From Auanema rhodensis (lineage: Eukaryota; Nematoda; Chromadorea; Rhabditida; Rhabditidae): a stretch of DNA of 64,000 bases. The notes beneath the pieces are model-generated. The model had not been told where the DNA came from and ran no database searches. It saw only the letters and a program-made list of their open reading frames with translations. Positions 12,366-24,255 of this stretch are shown here, one piece after another. Location: the NCBI GenBank assembly GCA_964057225.1, contig OZ059897.1, positions 11,966,001 to 12,030,000 of the forward strand, written 5' to 3'. A program made the translations under genes and the position numbers. Position 1 is the first letter of the stretch. Each line of letters begins with the position of its first letter.

Positions 12366-13875
12366 ATGATGTTTGATAGCTCAGACGAAGAAGAAGCAGC
12401 TCTTTTTCTAATAGAAACTGAAAAAAAACCTAAATTAGTGAAAAACCAATATTTCTCTGTAGGAAACAATGACGAAGAAACATGTAACAAAGAGAATGCT
12501 CAAACATCTGGTATTGAGGTATAAACTGTCTAGTATGCATTTCTAGAATTCCTCACAGAACAAAACGTTTGTGTTTGACTCCTGTGGCTACAGCCAAGCG
12601 TTTCAATTTTCTGAAAACACCCGTCCGTTTACAGTCAAACAAGGTGTCAATTATTATAATAAATAGAACAAGCATAATTATTTTTAGACTGTTTTGTATC
12701 TCAGTCAGATTTAGAAAAGACCCTTGCTGAGCAAAAAGTCAGATTCAGCTTTTTTTTTTGCTTTTATTACCTTGGGCTCAACTTCAGAGTGGTTTCTATA
12801 GCTCACATGATTTTGATCCTTTTTCACTGAAATCTGATGGCAGTAAACTGATTCTATATGAAATATGCAACTTCATCTTTGAGATTAACCAGAAGTTTTT
12901 TAAAATTGAAAAAAATCTTATATCTTTGAGGTTATTATTATATTGAGTTTTCAAATATTAATCTCCCATTGTAGGCATCAAGTCTTCGGAGCAAACTGTT
13001 CTCCTCAATTAAAAGTTGGATTTTGTTTTCTTTGCATAAAATCTTGATTTATAGGATTCTAATATTCTCAGTTTTGTAATAGAGAAACTTGAAAAAACTG
13101 TACTTTCCATCAAGAATATTCTGGAATCTATTGAACTACTCATTGATGTGGTGAAGGTAGTTATTACTTGAATTCATATGTTAGATCTAACTACATTATA
13201 TAGAATGAAAAAAGTGAAGAAGAAATTTCAGTAGTCTTGGATAAGCTTGATTTGATCCCGGTAAGAATTCATTTTGAAACTTTTGTTTTATATTCGCTTG
13301 TAGTCTACGTTGGAATTAATGAATGAGGAATGCATTTGGGATACTTCGTACACGTCGAAATCTAAGTTGAACTTGTGTTATAACTTAGAAAACACTTTTG
13401 TTTCAGTTTGGGCTACGAGTTTTCTATGGAAATAAGTTCAACAATCATGCTCTTCAACTCTATTCGGAATACATTCTTGAGTAAAATTGTTAAATATATG
13501 TAAGATTTTAGTATGCTCAACATCCTTACCAAGTTTAACTATATAGTGATAAATTGAAATATCTTCAAACATCTGATTTATATCATCAGAATCTCAATTC
13601 TGTAAGTCTTTTCTTGCTAATCATACTAACTTTTAACTATTAGCAGTGCAGAGAAATCAAAAAAAGCATTGACAGATCAGTATTCCTTTTGAACACAAGT
13701 ATGAGGAGAATGGAAAAAGAAGTGAATACACTGATTGAGACTTTACACGTAAGCAAATTTGTTCGAAACCTTCTAGATTTCACTTTAGAAACGTAAAGAA
13801 GCATTAGGTATATTACCAACCGTATTCAAAAAACCGTATGAATTGCTATTAAAATTGAAAAATTTGTTCTACTAA
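12366..13875 (+). CDS. Unrecognised coiled-coil protein (347 aa)
   Basis: Twelve exons join in phase: 12366-12518, 12547-12643, 12688-12737, 12788-12930, 12975-13014, 13055-13156, 13204-13260, 13304-13365, 13407-13499, 13547-13601, 13644-13748, 13789-13875. An AG suitable for trans-splicing (ATTATAG) lies just upstream of the ATG. The N terminus is acidic (MMFDSSDEEEAALFLIE) and poorly structured. The C-terminal two thirds is helical with heptad-like segments (ILSFVIEKLEKTVLSIKNIL, REIKKSIDRSVFLLNTSMRR). There is no signal peptide, membrane segment or domain I know. The shape would suit a kinetochore or scaffold subunit, but that is a guess. Intron 1 is just 28 nt, yet both flanks agree in phase. 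The gene ends 167 bp from the convergent NUP88 stop. Confidence 0.7.
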
Positions 13876-14042
13876 TGTTTATATTTTTTCTGTTGCTGTA
13901 CAATTTCCAAAACTTCACTTATCTTTAATGTTATTTTTATAATAATAAAGTTATTTGAAACTTAACTAGAAAATATTGGCATGAAAGTTTATTTCAATTT
14001 TTTTCTCATTGCATAACACTTAAAAAATATTTGTACTCGTAT

Positions 14043-16645
14043 TTAAACTGTTGAAGAAGGAGGACATTGCTTTTCCATAACATCATATCTGTCAGACAAT
14101 TTCTGCAAACGAGTAGTAATCGCTTCAACTTCACAAGTGCTAAAAACATTTCTATACATAGATCTGAAAGTGAAAAAGTTACAGTTTATTGATTGTGTTT
14201 AATCTTGAGTTTATTGACGGCTCAAATGGAACAGAGGGACCGAATGCTTTCCGCTTCTCATCAGCGATTGCAATAGACAACTGAAATTAAAGTATTTTAA
14301 TAAAGCATTCCGAAATTTTGAAAACCTGTGGCATCTTTACTGCATAGTTCAAAACTTGATTCTTATATTCTTTCAGTACTGATAGCATTTTTTCTTCTTG
14401 GCTGTTGAGAGGCATTGTACCAGCAACTCTTGTAGTGAGCTATAAGACAATCGTAGGATACAAGGACAAGCTACAACGAAAAGTTCTTACGGTCGCAAGT
14501 CTGTTAAATAGTTGTCGGACGGTAGCCTGTTTTTTCTCAACTTTATACTTGATATCAGCAACGCTGTCAAATAACTGAACGAGAATTATTTAAATATTTC
14601 AGAAACCCGTAACGCACATGAAGTAATCTCTCATTTAAACTCTGTCGCAATTTTTCATTTTGTTCAATTTCTGGCTGTATTTCCACTGCTCTGAACATTA
14701 CATACAAAATTTTGAAATCAATTACAAACTCAAAAACCTTTTAATTGCGACTGCTACACTATCCCTCGATATTTTGATATTTTCTGTAAAATTTTTAATC
14801 CATTTTTCTGTTTCCTCTATTCTTTGTAATTCTGGTAACGTAGATATAGATATGACTTTTGGCAAAATATGTTTTTGTGCAAGAATAGGATCAATGTGAA
14901 CTTCTTTAAAAGACCTGAGAACGTCATTCTGCTTTTGAGATCCCACAGGTCTAGTAGAGAGCCCGATTTCACATCTAGAAACATTTAAAAAATTATAAAA
15001 ATCAATCAGCACATACTTCAAAAATGAGGTAACCATGCGTGTTTTTCCGAAAAAGCATACAAACATGGATATAGCATCATCTTCTTCTTGACTCTGACAA
15101 TTGGCTAAAGCAACCTGACCAACATATTTGGAATCTAATGTATGAAGTTCATATAAATTGAAATTATGATATTACCGTCTTCTGTTGTTTCACAAGATAC
15201 AGCCATTGTGTGTAATCTACTATCAGGCAAAGTTAAAGATGCATTGCTTCCACTACAAAAACATTTAATAGTATGCATGTTAGTTAAACTTTTTTACTTG
15301 GTCAATTCCTGCCCATATAACACAATCCATGGTCGAATGTCCATAAAATATAATCTATTTTCAGCCGAGATTAAGTAAGAACATGTGCGATCTGATGATA
15401 AGAAAGAAACTGTCTTTGCTAAAGCTGGTAATTGCATTTGTTCATGAATTGAAACACTAAAAATGCCAAATTACAATGAATATAACATCTTACATACGAT
15501 ATTTCATTTTCAGACTCCACAAGAATCAAATGTGACACAACACCACATTGGGACGGTGTGAAAATAGACAACACGGTGAAAATCTAAAAAAAAAACAATA
15601 AAAGATTATTTTACAAAAAGTTTAAAACTGACATCAGAAAAAGGGTGAAGAACGTTTCTCAATTCGATAGGGTCACATGGTAGGCTTGGAGGAGTTAGAA
15701 GTGGCTTAATTGAGCAAGTAGATTGGCCTAAAAGTAAAATTATCCCAGCTCAGAAATGAGGAATGAACAACCTGATAAGTAAACCATGAACATGTCTCCA
15801 TCAGAATCAATTGCAACTATTTTATCACCATTAGTAGAAACAAAATCGAATGAAGCTAATAAATCTATATTTAGTATTAGAAAGTAAAAACATACTGATG
15901 ACTTTCAGAAATCCCAATCTATTACTACTATTAATGTCACCGCCCATAGACATGAAAGGTAAGAAATCTATATTGAGAGTTTCTGAGTATTCGTCAATTG
16001 CACTAAGTGAAAAAAATCTGAATATTTCACTTGTTGCAGCAAAAAAAGAATAGAGTTTACCTAATAGAAGAATCAGAAAAAAGCACAGCTAACTGAGGAA
16101 CAGCAGAATTAGGAACGATTCGTTCACAAACAGTACTCAATCTATTATTTAATTGCAAACATCGGTGCACTAGAACACATCTACAAAGACTATTCATAGT
16201 TTCTCTTGTAAGATAAAGATAGCTTACTCGCAATAATATTCGGAGCGTAGAGATCTTAGACTTTGAACCTCAGGACTGATAAGTACAACAAAAATTTCTT
16301 TTTCAGAGATGAGTATAACTCTGAAATTTTATTTATAAAACTTAAAGAAACAAATCCACATTAAGCTCACTTTGAACCATCAGTTAAAGCATGTATTCGT
16401 TTAATAACAATACTTTTATCAATAGCCGGAACTGGATTTATTTTCTAAACACTTTCCTAGGAAAATGAAAAGAACTAATAACTAACCACACTATGTATAA
16501 CATCAACAGATTCTTTGTTTCTGTTAAAACCATAAAGAATTGTTAAAATCTGGTCATCATATAAAATGACACCATTTTCTTTATAACTTGACATTTTGCA
16601 GTTCGGAGACAATGATGCTCCAAATCCTTCGAGAGACCATTTCAT
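14043..16645 (-). CDS. npp-24: Nucleoporin NUP88 homologue
   Basis: Seventeen exons give 609 aa, near the fungal and animal Nup88/Nup82 size range: 16487-16645, 16371-16444, 16228-16320, 16061-16180, 15896-16017, 15772-15855, 15633-15727, 15498-15583, 15298-15456, 15176-15252, 15065-15134, 14738-14974, 14618-14690, 14491-14574, 14326-14439, 14219-14280, 14043-14163. The first 400 residues read as beta-propeller blades (VILISEKEIFVVLISPEVQS, KIVAIDSDGDMFMVYLSG, TCSYLISAENRLYFMDIRPW). The last 200 are helical coiled coil (LQRIEETEKWIKNFTENIKI, QNEKLRQSLNERLLH, DVMEKQC). This is the Nup88 architecture: cytoplasmic face of the pore, partner of Nup214/Nup62. The family call rests on architecture and partial motifs, so the symbol is tentative. 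It sits 161 bp downstream of cdc-26 on the same strand, with a TTTTAG acceptor four bases before the ATG, as in an operon. Confidence 0.65.
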
Positions 16646-16806
16646 TTTCTAAAATATCAGTATGATAAAGATTTCTTAATAGTAGGATATCATGTATTGT
16701 ATAGTGTATAACTTGAAAATATGAAAAATAAATAAAGCCACAAACAAAATATGTTTTATATTTGATTCCAGCATATACATGTAATATTATACAATAAGTG
16801 AAAATA

Positions 16807-17190
16807 TTAATCAATGTTATTGTTATTATTATTGTTGTTATTGTTAGCAAGATTATTGCTTGATTCATCCAGAACTACTCTGTGATTTAATACTTGAAGT
16901 GTATTAACTTCAGAAGAACATCGCACACGCTCCCTACGGGGAACCTCTAATCTGCAAAATCATGTGTTAGCCATCATGAAACGCTTGAGATACCTTTTTT
17001 TAGATGGAGATAGAATAGAACCATTATCATTCTTAGGAGTGTTATTAGTGGATGCATGAGACTAAACGCCAGTAAATCTTTCATTAAAAAAAACACTAAC
17101 CTGATTAACTAAGAACTCCCGCAGACTATCCTTCATACATTCCAAATCCTCGCTTTTTAACTCAATAGCAGTTAAAGGGCGTTTCAGCAT
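16807..17190 (-). CDS. cdc-26: CDC26, anaphase-promoting complex subunit
   Basis: Three exons, 17101-17190, 16994-17061 and 16807-16951, encode 100 aa. The N terminus MLKRPLTAIELKSEDLE matches the signature CDC26 segment (human [20 protein letters not shown]), which inserts into the CDC16/APC6 TPR superhelix and stabilises the APC/C. The rest is disordered: a Ser/Pro/Lys stretch (SILSPSKKR), then an asparagine run near the C terminus. This is normal for CDC26, where only the first 25-30 residues are conserved. It is the first gene of a probable two-gene operon with NUP88 and is divergent from RBM28, 211 bp away. Confidence 0.85.
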
Positions 17191-17401
17191 ATTTTATTTA
17201 TTATTGAAATATTAGAAAAACTAAATAAAGCCGAGAATATTCAAAATAACAAACTTGACGCTGAATATGTAACTTGATGAATTTACGTACAATTTAAATA
17301 ATAAAGGTCTGTGATGATATGCTCTATTGCTAATTTGACGGTTTCCAGTAGTTTGGATAATAGTTACGATATTATAATTTCTTTTTTTTTATTATTTCAT
17401 A
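17191..17401. promoter_or_regulatory. Shared divergent promoter, cdc-26/NUP88 and RBM28
   Basis: Only 211 bp separate the two start codons on opposite strands, so both transcription units must start within or near this interval. A T-run ends just before the RBM28 ATG. No specific site was identified. Confidence 0.55.
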
Positions 17402-19837
17402 ATGTCTTATCAAAAAAGCTCTAAGTTTGGTGATAAACCAAATTTTGTCAAGCAACAGTATTCTCAAAAAAGAAATTATGAGAATCATACAAACGACGAG
17501 GAAACAGAAGACGTCAATGAGGAGAAAAGTTTACATTTGTATGTGTATTAATCTAATATTTTTATGATAGGTAGCAAAACTGGATATAAGCGAGCCAAGG
17601 TTTATCATATGAATGCGAAACTAAAGCAATGGAGACTAATTGTGAGAAATTTACCCTTCAAGGTTTGAATTAAATTGTCCTTGTATTTAAATTTCATTTG
17701 AACTTAAGACAAATGTTACTGATGTACAAAATGCATGCTCTAAAATTGGCTGTTTTAATGAAGTTGTGTTGCCCCCCTCAAAAAAAATGCCTGGAAAGTA
17801 AGTTCTAGTAAATTTTTGTTCAACAAATTAAGTTGTCTTTTCCAGATGCGCGGGATTTGCATTTGTACAATTTTTGAAACAGGAAGATGCCGAAAAGGGA
17901 AAGGAATGGTTCAACAATAACAAATTTTTAGTAAGTTATTCAATTAAAAATATTACAAATATTTCAGGAATTATAGTTTAATAAAAAATTATTAATTTGC
18001 AGGGAAGAATGGTTGCTGCTGATTGGGCCCTAGATAGGGATAGTTATGAAACTGCAGCTCACGAAGGTTTGTTTATTTTAGAATCTCATGATTTAAATTT
18101 TTTTTTAATTTTCAGAGAAACAGAAGATGAAAGATAAAGTAAAAGAAGAGAAAAAAGAAAACGAGCCTTCTAAAAATTCTTTCAAGACTGATGATGATGG
18201 TAATAATGATGATGAGGAAGAACTAGATGATGAAGAAGTTAGCGATAGGTTAGTTAGTTAATTCTATGCATATAGGTGATAAATATTTAGCGATGCTTCT
18301 GATGAAGAGGATGAGTCTTCTGAAGAAATAGATACTAAAAAGAAACCCAAAAATAAAACGGATCAAGCACTTCTCGAAGAAAGAGTTTTATTTTTAAGGT
18401 ACTCTTTCAAAGCTATGAGTACGTTATGTATATTTTTTAGAAATATCTCGTTCGATTCTACTGAAGAAAGTTTGAAAAAAGCTGTTGAACCTTACGGAAA
18501 AGTCACTCTAGCTCTTATTTGCAAATTCAAAGACAGTGGACATTCAAAGGGAACTGCATTTGTTCATTTTTCTACCGCTGATGAAGCTCAGAAGTGTTTA
18601 GAAGCTTGTGAAGATGGAAAAATTTACTTTGGTTAGCAATAATTGATATAGCATCATAGTTTATCTTTTTTTTTTAGATGGTAGACCTATTAATGCTATT
18701 CTTGCCCTTCCACGAGAAAAAGTCGAAGAAATCGAGAAAAAGAAGCTTACTAAAGTACCTAAGGATAATAGAAATCTGAGACTTCTTCGTTTCTCTCTTA
18801 TTCGAGAAGGTACATCAGCTGCCAAGGGTATGAGTAAGGAAGTTCGTTTATTGTTCAGTTTTAGAAACTTATTATATTTTTTTCAGGATTCCGACAAAAG
18901 AGTAAAGTTGGCAGAAGCAGCTAGAAAAAAATTAGATAACTTGCACATGTATCGCTTAGTATTTTATATATCTTACTATTATTTTTTTCAGGTTTGTATC
19001 TCCTGTAAGAATTGTTGTTCATAATGTACCTCCTAAAATGACAGATGAAAAATTAAAACAGATTTGCAAGTAAGTTTTACTATTATTGCTTGTGTCTAAT
19101 GAAACATTTGTTTTCTCAAGGGAAGCTGGTGGAGTAGGAGCTTGGGTAAATGAATGTAGAATATGGAAAGAGAAATCTGCCACCGATAATACTGTTGGTT
19201 ATGAGATTGAGTTCATTAATATTTAAAATATTTTAGAAGCTTGGTCGTTCTAAGGGTTTTGCATTTGTATCGTTTACAGAGCATAATCATGCCCTTGCTT
19301 GCTTACAAAAATTAAATAATAACGAAAATACATTTACTAAAGAAAAACGCCCCATAGTAGAATTTTCTATTGAAAATCTGGCTGCTTTGCAGGCAAAGGT
19401 CTGCGAATACATATATCAAATCCACATTATATTCATTTGTTTAGGAACGCAGGAAAAACGGTGAAGATAACAAAGTTTCTATTAAAGCAGTTAATGAAAA
19501 AGTTAGAAAACAGGTATCAATGGAAAGCTTGTGCATATTTTTTAAAATAATTTTTTTTTAGATTCAAGAATCTGTTGGCGAAATTCATGCTTCTGGTATG
19601 AAGTTCTTACCTAAGTTCCTTGGTAAAAAGTTAAGACATAGAGATATGAGCAAATCCCAGCAGAAAAAGCTGAACATCAAAAAGAAAGACGTAAAAAAAT
19701 TATTTTCTTTTTTATGGCTAAATTAAAATATTTTCTAGTCTGGCAAGGGCAAAGATGTTAAAAAGAGTGGAGGTGGGGTTGGTAAGAAAGATCGTAAGAA
19801 CAAGAAAGCCGTCACAAAGTATCTAGCTTTGAATTAA
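17402..19837 (+). CDS. rbm-28: RBM28/Nop4-type ribosome-biogenesis RNA-binding protein
   Basis: Sixteen exons, 574 aa: 17402-17528, 17571-17662, 17709-17797, 17846-17930, 18003-18066, 18116-18248, 18291-18398, 18441-18631, 18678-18841, 18887-18948, 18992-19069, 19121-19193, 19237-19398, 19445-19513, 19562-19690, 19739-19837. RRM 1 (about residues 65-145) has RNP motifs LIVRNLPF and CAGFAFVQF. Then comes a Lys/acidic linker (DDEEELDDEEVSD), RRM 2 (VLFLRNISF, KGTAFVHF), and the family hallmark NLRLLRFSLIREGTSAAKGM. RRM 3 follows (VRIVVHNVP, KGFAFVSFTEHNHAL, KRPIVEFSIEN), then a Lys-rich tail. This order is that of RBM28/Nop4, a nucleolar factor for pre-60S assembly. The basic tail fits nucleolar localisation. 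Confidence 0.93.
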
Positions 19838-20342
19838 TACTATTAGCAATTCTATTAACTGTTTTTGTTATTGTTATTGTTGTTGTTGTTGATTTGATAT
19901 ATTATTTTATAAAAAGTTCAGTTATATATCATATAATCTGCTCATAGTTATGCAGTTAAATACTTCAAGAATTTAAGAGTTTTGAATAAACATTTTTTTA
20001 ATGTCATCAGACTGGAAATGAGTAAGTTGTTCTCCACCGAATATATATGGCATGACGTTCTATTAACATATTTTATATTTTTTCAACATTTGACTAAACA
20101 TTAGATGGTTGAGCTGTTCCGCGGCTCCCTCTAAGTCTTAAATGAGCTAATTTTATGAACTATGTTTAGTGTAGATTATATATTTGGGTTTACTTTAAAA
20201 ACTGCGATTTTATTTACTGTATACTCTTCATGATCTTAGGGGCTGCGGAACAGTTCCAGTTACATAAGACTATATTCAGAAATTATAATCAATTTTTTTA
20301 GACAGAAATATTGCATCTGTCTTCCATTCTTCTCGACGAACC
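19838..20342. other. Intergenic gap with a hairpin, upstream of glutathione peroxidase
   Basis: Holds the inverted repeat listed separately, a possible extra first exon (ATG at 20018) for the peroxidase, and a T-run plus AG at about 20294-20301 that suits trans-splicing. Confidence 0.5.
20111..20258. repeat. Inverted repeat, about 24-bp arms with a 100-nt loop
   Basis: The left arm (20111-20134, GAGCTGTTCCGCGGCTCCCT...) and right arm (20235-20258, reverse complement GGAACTGTTCCGCAGCCCCT...) pair with few mismatches and one gap. These are the most GC-rich bases in the surrounding several hundred. It could be a small MITE or a structured RNA within the 5' region of the next gene. Confidence 0.6.
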
Positions 20343-21065
20343 ATGAGTACCTTTTACGATTTTGTTGTCAAAAATGCTGATGGGCAGGATGTGAAGCTTG
20401 GAGATAAATACAAGTAATATACAAAATAAGATTTATTGAATGATCGGACTGATGTTTAGGAACAAAGTTGTTGTTGTTGTCAACGTTGCTTCGCAATGCG
20501 GTTTGACTAATTCGAACTACACCCAACTAAAAGTGTCTTTAATTCTATAATTTTTTTATAATTATTGTTCATCTAGGAGCTTCTTGATAAATACAAATCT
20601 GAGGGTTTGGAAGTTGCTGCCTTTCCTTGCAATCAATTTGGTGGTCAGGTAAAAGAATTCATTTTATTTTACGTTAGTGATATTTATATTTCTAGGAACC
20701 AGCGTGTGAGATTGACATCAAGAGCTTCGTTGAAGATAAGTTCAAGTTTGAACCTGATCTGTATTCAAAGATTGATGTTAATGGAGATAATGCAGCTCCC
20801 CTGTATAAATTTTTGAAAAAAGAAAAGGTATACTATAATTATTTTTTTTACACATTTGTTTTTCAAGGGTGGACTTCTCATCGATGCCATTAAGTGGAAC
20901 TTTACCAAGTTTCTCATAAACAAGGAGGGAACTGTTGTTAAAAGATTCGGTTAGTTTTATATTACAATTCTTGAATTTATAGAATTCATTCTAGGTCCCA
21001 CCGACGAGCCTAAAACAATGTTGAAAGACATCGAGAATGCTTTGAAGAGTTCTCCCAAATTGTAA
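20343..21065 (+). CDS. Glutathione peroxidase, cysteine form
   Basis: Six exons, 166 aa: 20343-20413, 20460-20532, 20577-20648, 20696-20827, 20868-20949, 20995-21065. It has the thioredoxin-like GPx fold with all signature blocks: [15 protein letters not shown] with the peroxidatic residue as Cys (TGC) instead of selenocysteine, [12 protein letters not shown] with the catalytic Gln, and [13 protein letters not shown] with the catalytic Trp. The length and lack of the tetramer loop match phospholipid-hydroperoxide/GPX4-like monomeric enzymes, which reduce lipid peroxides using glutathione or thioredoxin. With no selenocysteine, no SECIS is expected and none was looked for further. An alternative start at 20018, spliced at 20022 to 20302, would add an Arg/Ser-rich leader resembling a mitochondrial presequence. 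Confidence 0.93.
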
Positions 21066-21578
21066 ATGAGTTGATTCTAACCAACTCTTGGCTCTGCGAT
21101 ACAGATCGAAACCTCAACTTGTAGATTTTTTGTAAAATAGTCATTTTTATATAATGAGCGAGAAGATAAGAGCTTTTCGTTTTAAACTGTAAAACGTTTT
21201 GATTTGCTGGTCTTTTCTTTTTCTCTCTCTATTTTTAAAAAATAAAAGTATTTTATTACTACTTTTTTACTAAAAAGGTATCGAAAACCACTTGAACTAC
21301 TTGAAATTGAAAAGAAGAAATTTTAAAACAAAATTCAGTCGAACAGAACTTCGTTGACGAAACCATTTTAATATACAAGCTCATTAACAGGGCAGTTTGA
21401 AATTCAGCTGAAGAACTGGACTTCACGAAAATTCACGTATTGTACTTTTTAAAATACACCTGGTTATACATATATGTCATGTAATGTACTAGCTGACTAA
21501 TTACATTTATTCTTAAAAGAATACGATTACATATAACTATTGGAACATGAAATGCTAGCTTTACAATCTGGTGTTTAG
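21066..21578. other. Intergenic gap
   Basis: 3' UTR of the peroxidase (AATAAAAGT at about 21240 is a plausible poly(A) signal), then AT-rich spacer to the next gene. Nothing else seen. Confidence 0.5.
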
Positions 21579-23752
21579 ATGACCAATTCGACAGGAATTA
21601 CCGAAGGATTGAAGAAAATATTCTCCGAGTTCTCCAATCTTGATGAGCTCCCGCATTCTTTTGATGATTCACTTATATCTAAGTTTGTAGATTTTTTAAA
21701 AATTGGTAAATAATGGCTATGTACAACGTTGACATCTTTATTTCCTTTTAGATGAAAATATATGTCATTGCATATTAAAAGAGATTAAAGCCAGGCCTTT
21801 TGGTGATCATTCCAAAATTTCAAGGCTCTTTCTTTCGAAATTAGTCGAAAAGCTGATTATATGCGAAGTTTGTTTCGAGTTTGATATCTGCATTTGAAAA
21901 AGCTTTATAGAATACAGATAAGTATGAGATGACTAATTACATGGAAGAAAGCTTACAATCCATTTTCGATAAACAAGATTCTGATTCATTCTTGGACATA
22001 CTGTCAATATGTATAGCATTTTATAGGTTTACTCCCCCGCCAGATGGTTAGTTTAATAAGATCAGCTCTAATCAAACATGATTTTTAGTTTTGATTGAAC
22101 AATGCATCTCTTTTTTACCTGATGAAGTTTTAAGTATTTTTGCACGAAGAAATATGGAAGATTTAGTGTGTCTAGCTTCTACTAAAATTTTAGAAGATAT
22201 ATTAAACTCAGTTGTTCAAATATTTTGCTCTACTGTATGGCTTTTTATTAATATTTGCTAAGTGCCTAAGTTATTTAGCAATTTCCTCTGATAAGAAACG
22301 GCTTGTGCAGAATTTTGGAAGCGAAGATTGATCATATTTCAAGTAAGGCTAAAGCTGCTTTAATCGAAAATGTGCAAAAGTCGAAAGTTGAAGGAGAAAT
22401 AGTGTATAAGCTCATAGCAAATATACTGTAAGTATTACGAACGTATCTACAAAACTTTATTTCTTTGAGACCTGAACCCCTGATCGCTGCAGATCCTAAG
22501 TTATGGTCTTCAGAAATCGTCAGAACTGCAATAGCTGTGATAATAACTAAAAGGTTTTAATTCCATATAAATGTTACGTATTAATTGTATTATGATTAGG
22601 CTGGAAAGTTCTGATGTGAGAGAACAGTTAGTTTTGTCCATTCTGGACACAAAACGCCCAAAATTACGGCATTTCATTGAGCTTCTACCATCATTGACCA
22701 AGGAGGTTTGGATTGGTATTTTGATTTTCCATATTGGTATTTTTTCAAGGTAATTTCACAGTTTCTTCCTGTTTTCTTGCCGCAGTTGGAAAATAAATCA
22801 CTTTGTCCAATTTCTGATATTGTAAAGTGAGTTAAGTTTTATATAATTGTTCAATACGTATACCTATAGCTTTGTGGGAACTGCTTGTTCTTTATTGGAC
22901 AGAGAAGAAGTTTACACCATTCTACAACAGTGTAAATCAAGATTATTTGTAAGTTTATACATCTTAACAATGTCTGACTTCCTTTTTACAGGACTCGCAT
23001 GCAGTTTTAGAAAAAGTTTACGAATCATACGGCAGCGAAGTCATTGAAGATCCAAAGCTAAATGTAATAAAAGAACATTTGATCTCATCTGTCTCTAAAG
23101 GTGATATTACAAAACGTTTTTTGAAGGTACACTGTTTATTTACAGCTATTGATGGTTCAGAGTGGGAAACAAAAGATACAGCAGTGGAAATTGTGACTTT
23201 GTTCCCTTCATTAAAACCGTTCTTAGGTTTCGAGTTTATAGTTTAATCATAATTTTGTTTCCTCTTGCAGGAAAAATAGAAGATCTTATTCTTGAAGATT
23301 CTTCTCCCTATGTGCGAGCAGCAGCACTACGATGTTTTTTAAAATATGAATCTTCATCAATTCATGTTACAGATCTATGTGCGAAAGTTTTTAATAATGA
23401 TAATGATCATGAGCCTAGAAGAGTAGCAATATTACATTTGGAATCAGTTATGCCTGATTCCTCTGATCAAGCCGTTCTTATTCTTAGCAAAGCATTAGAA
23501 GATCCTGATATTGATATCAGAAATACTATAATTTCAATTTGCGCAAAATATCTAATAGAACATCCGTTGCATCAAAAACTTGTTAAAACCGAATTGCTTG
23601 AATGGGTGGAAGATCCTGAAATAGGCTCCCGTATTCGAGCTCTATTGGGTGTCACTGATGGTGAGAGTACTCAAGATCCTGCTGAACATATTCTTGCGGA
23701 AATGATGATCGGTTTATCAATTGGTTGTGCAGAAGAGATAGATTGCTACTGA
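21579..23752 (+). CDS. HEAT-repeat protein, probable BRAT1 homologue
   Basis: Eleven exons, 578 aa: 21579-21705, 21752-21867, 21911-22046, 22089-22234, 22279-22427, 22470-22553, 22600-22705, 22750-22826, 22870-22948, 22992-23226, 23271-23752. It is all-helical with HEAT-like units most visible in the C-terminal third: SEWETKDTAVEIVTLF, SSPYVRAAALRCFLKY, DNDHEPRRVAILHLESVM, DPDIDIRNTIISICAKYL, DPEIGSRIRALLGV. The W-E-x-K-D-T-A-x-E unit and the extreme C terminus EEIDCY resemble BRAT1, a cytoplasmic/nuclear partner of the Integrator nuclease INTS11. From memory, the BRAT1 C-terminal Cys-Tyr enters the INTS11 active site. A condensin or importin identity fits less well. It is shorter than human BRAT1 (about 820 aa). 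The acceptor of exon 6 (TTTGAG) is unusual. Confidence 0.6.
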
Positions 23753-24255
23753 TTATTCGATTAATAAATTTTTTTTTTACCAATGTAACTCATTTAGATT
23801 ATATTAGGATAGTAATTAAGTAATCAGGTTATCTCCAATTCTATAATTCACATGTATTTTGATAGCGCATGATTAGAAAAAAGATAATTTATTTGTTCAA
23901 AGCCTAAATCAGATAATAGTAATGATAAGACAGATACTTGAATATTAAAACGTTTTTGTTCACATCAAACTTTCTATTCATTATTTGATGTGGTATTATT
24001 GGAAGTATAAAAAAATTGAGCATATGCACATAAAATATATATATATTAAAACTGATTATAGTCCAACAGGAAACATAAAAAAGGGAATAGAAATCTGATA
24101 ATAATGATTTGATGACTTGAAGTCCATGCTTAATTGAAATAAGAGTATCACTTGAAAACAGTATGAGTTGGATTAAACGAAAATCACCAGAATTACTTTG
24201 TGATTCTGTTCCCGTAAGGTTGCACATTCTTTTATTTAATTTCTTTCTTAAAAAC
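23753..24255. other. Convergent intergenic gap
   Basis: AT-rich space between two convergent 3' ends. AATAAA at 23763 may serve the plus-strand gene. No gene recognised. Confidence 0.5.

Noticed and set aside
23127-23145. GTACACTG...TTTACAG looking like a 19-nt intron in the HEAT protein gene
   Set aside because: Reading straight through keeps the frame (FLKVHCLFTAIDG); removing 19 nt breaks it.
21579-23752. Condensin CAP-G or importin identity for the HEAT protein
   Set aside because: The repeats are HEAT-like but the protein is short and lacks family blocks I would expect; the C-terminal units and the DCY end fit BRAT1 better.
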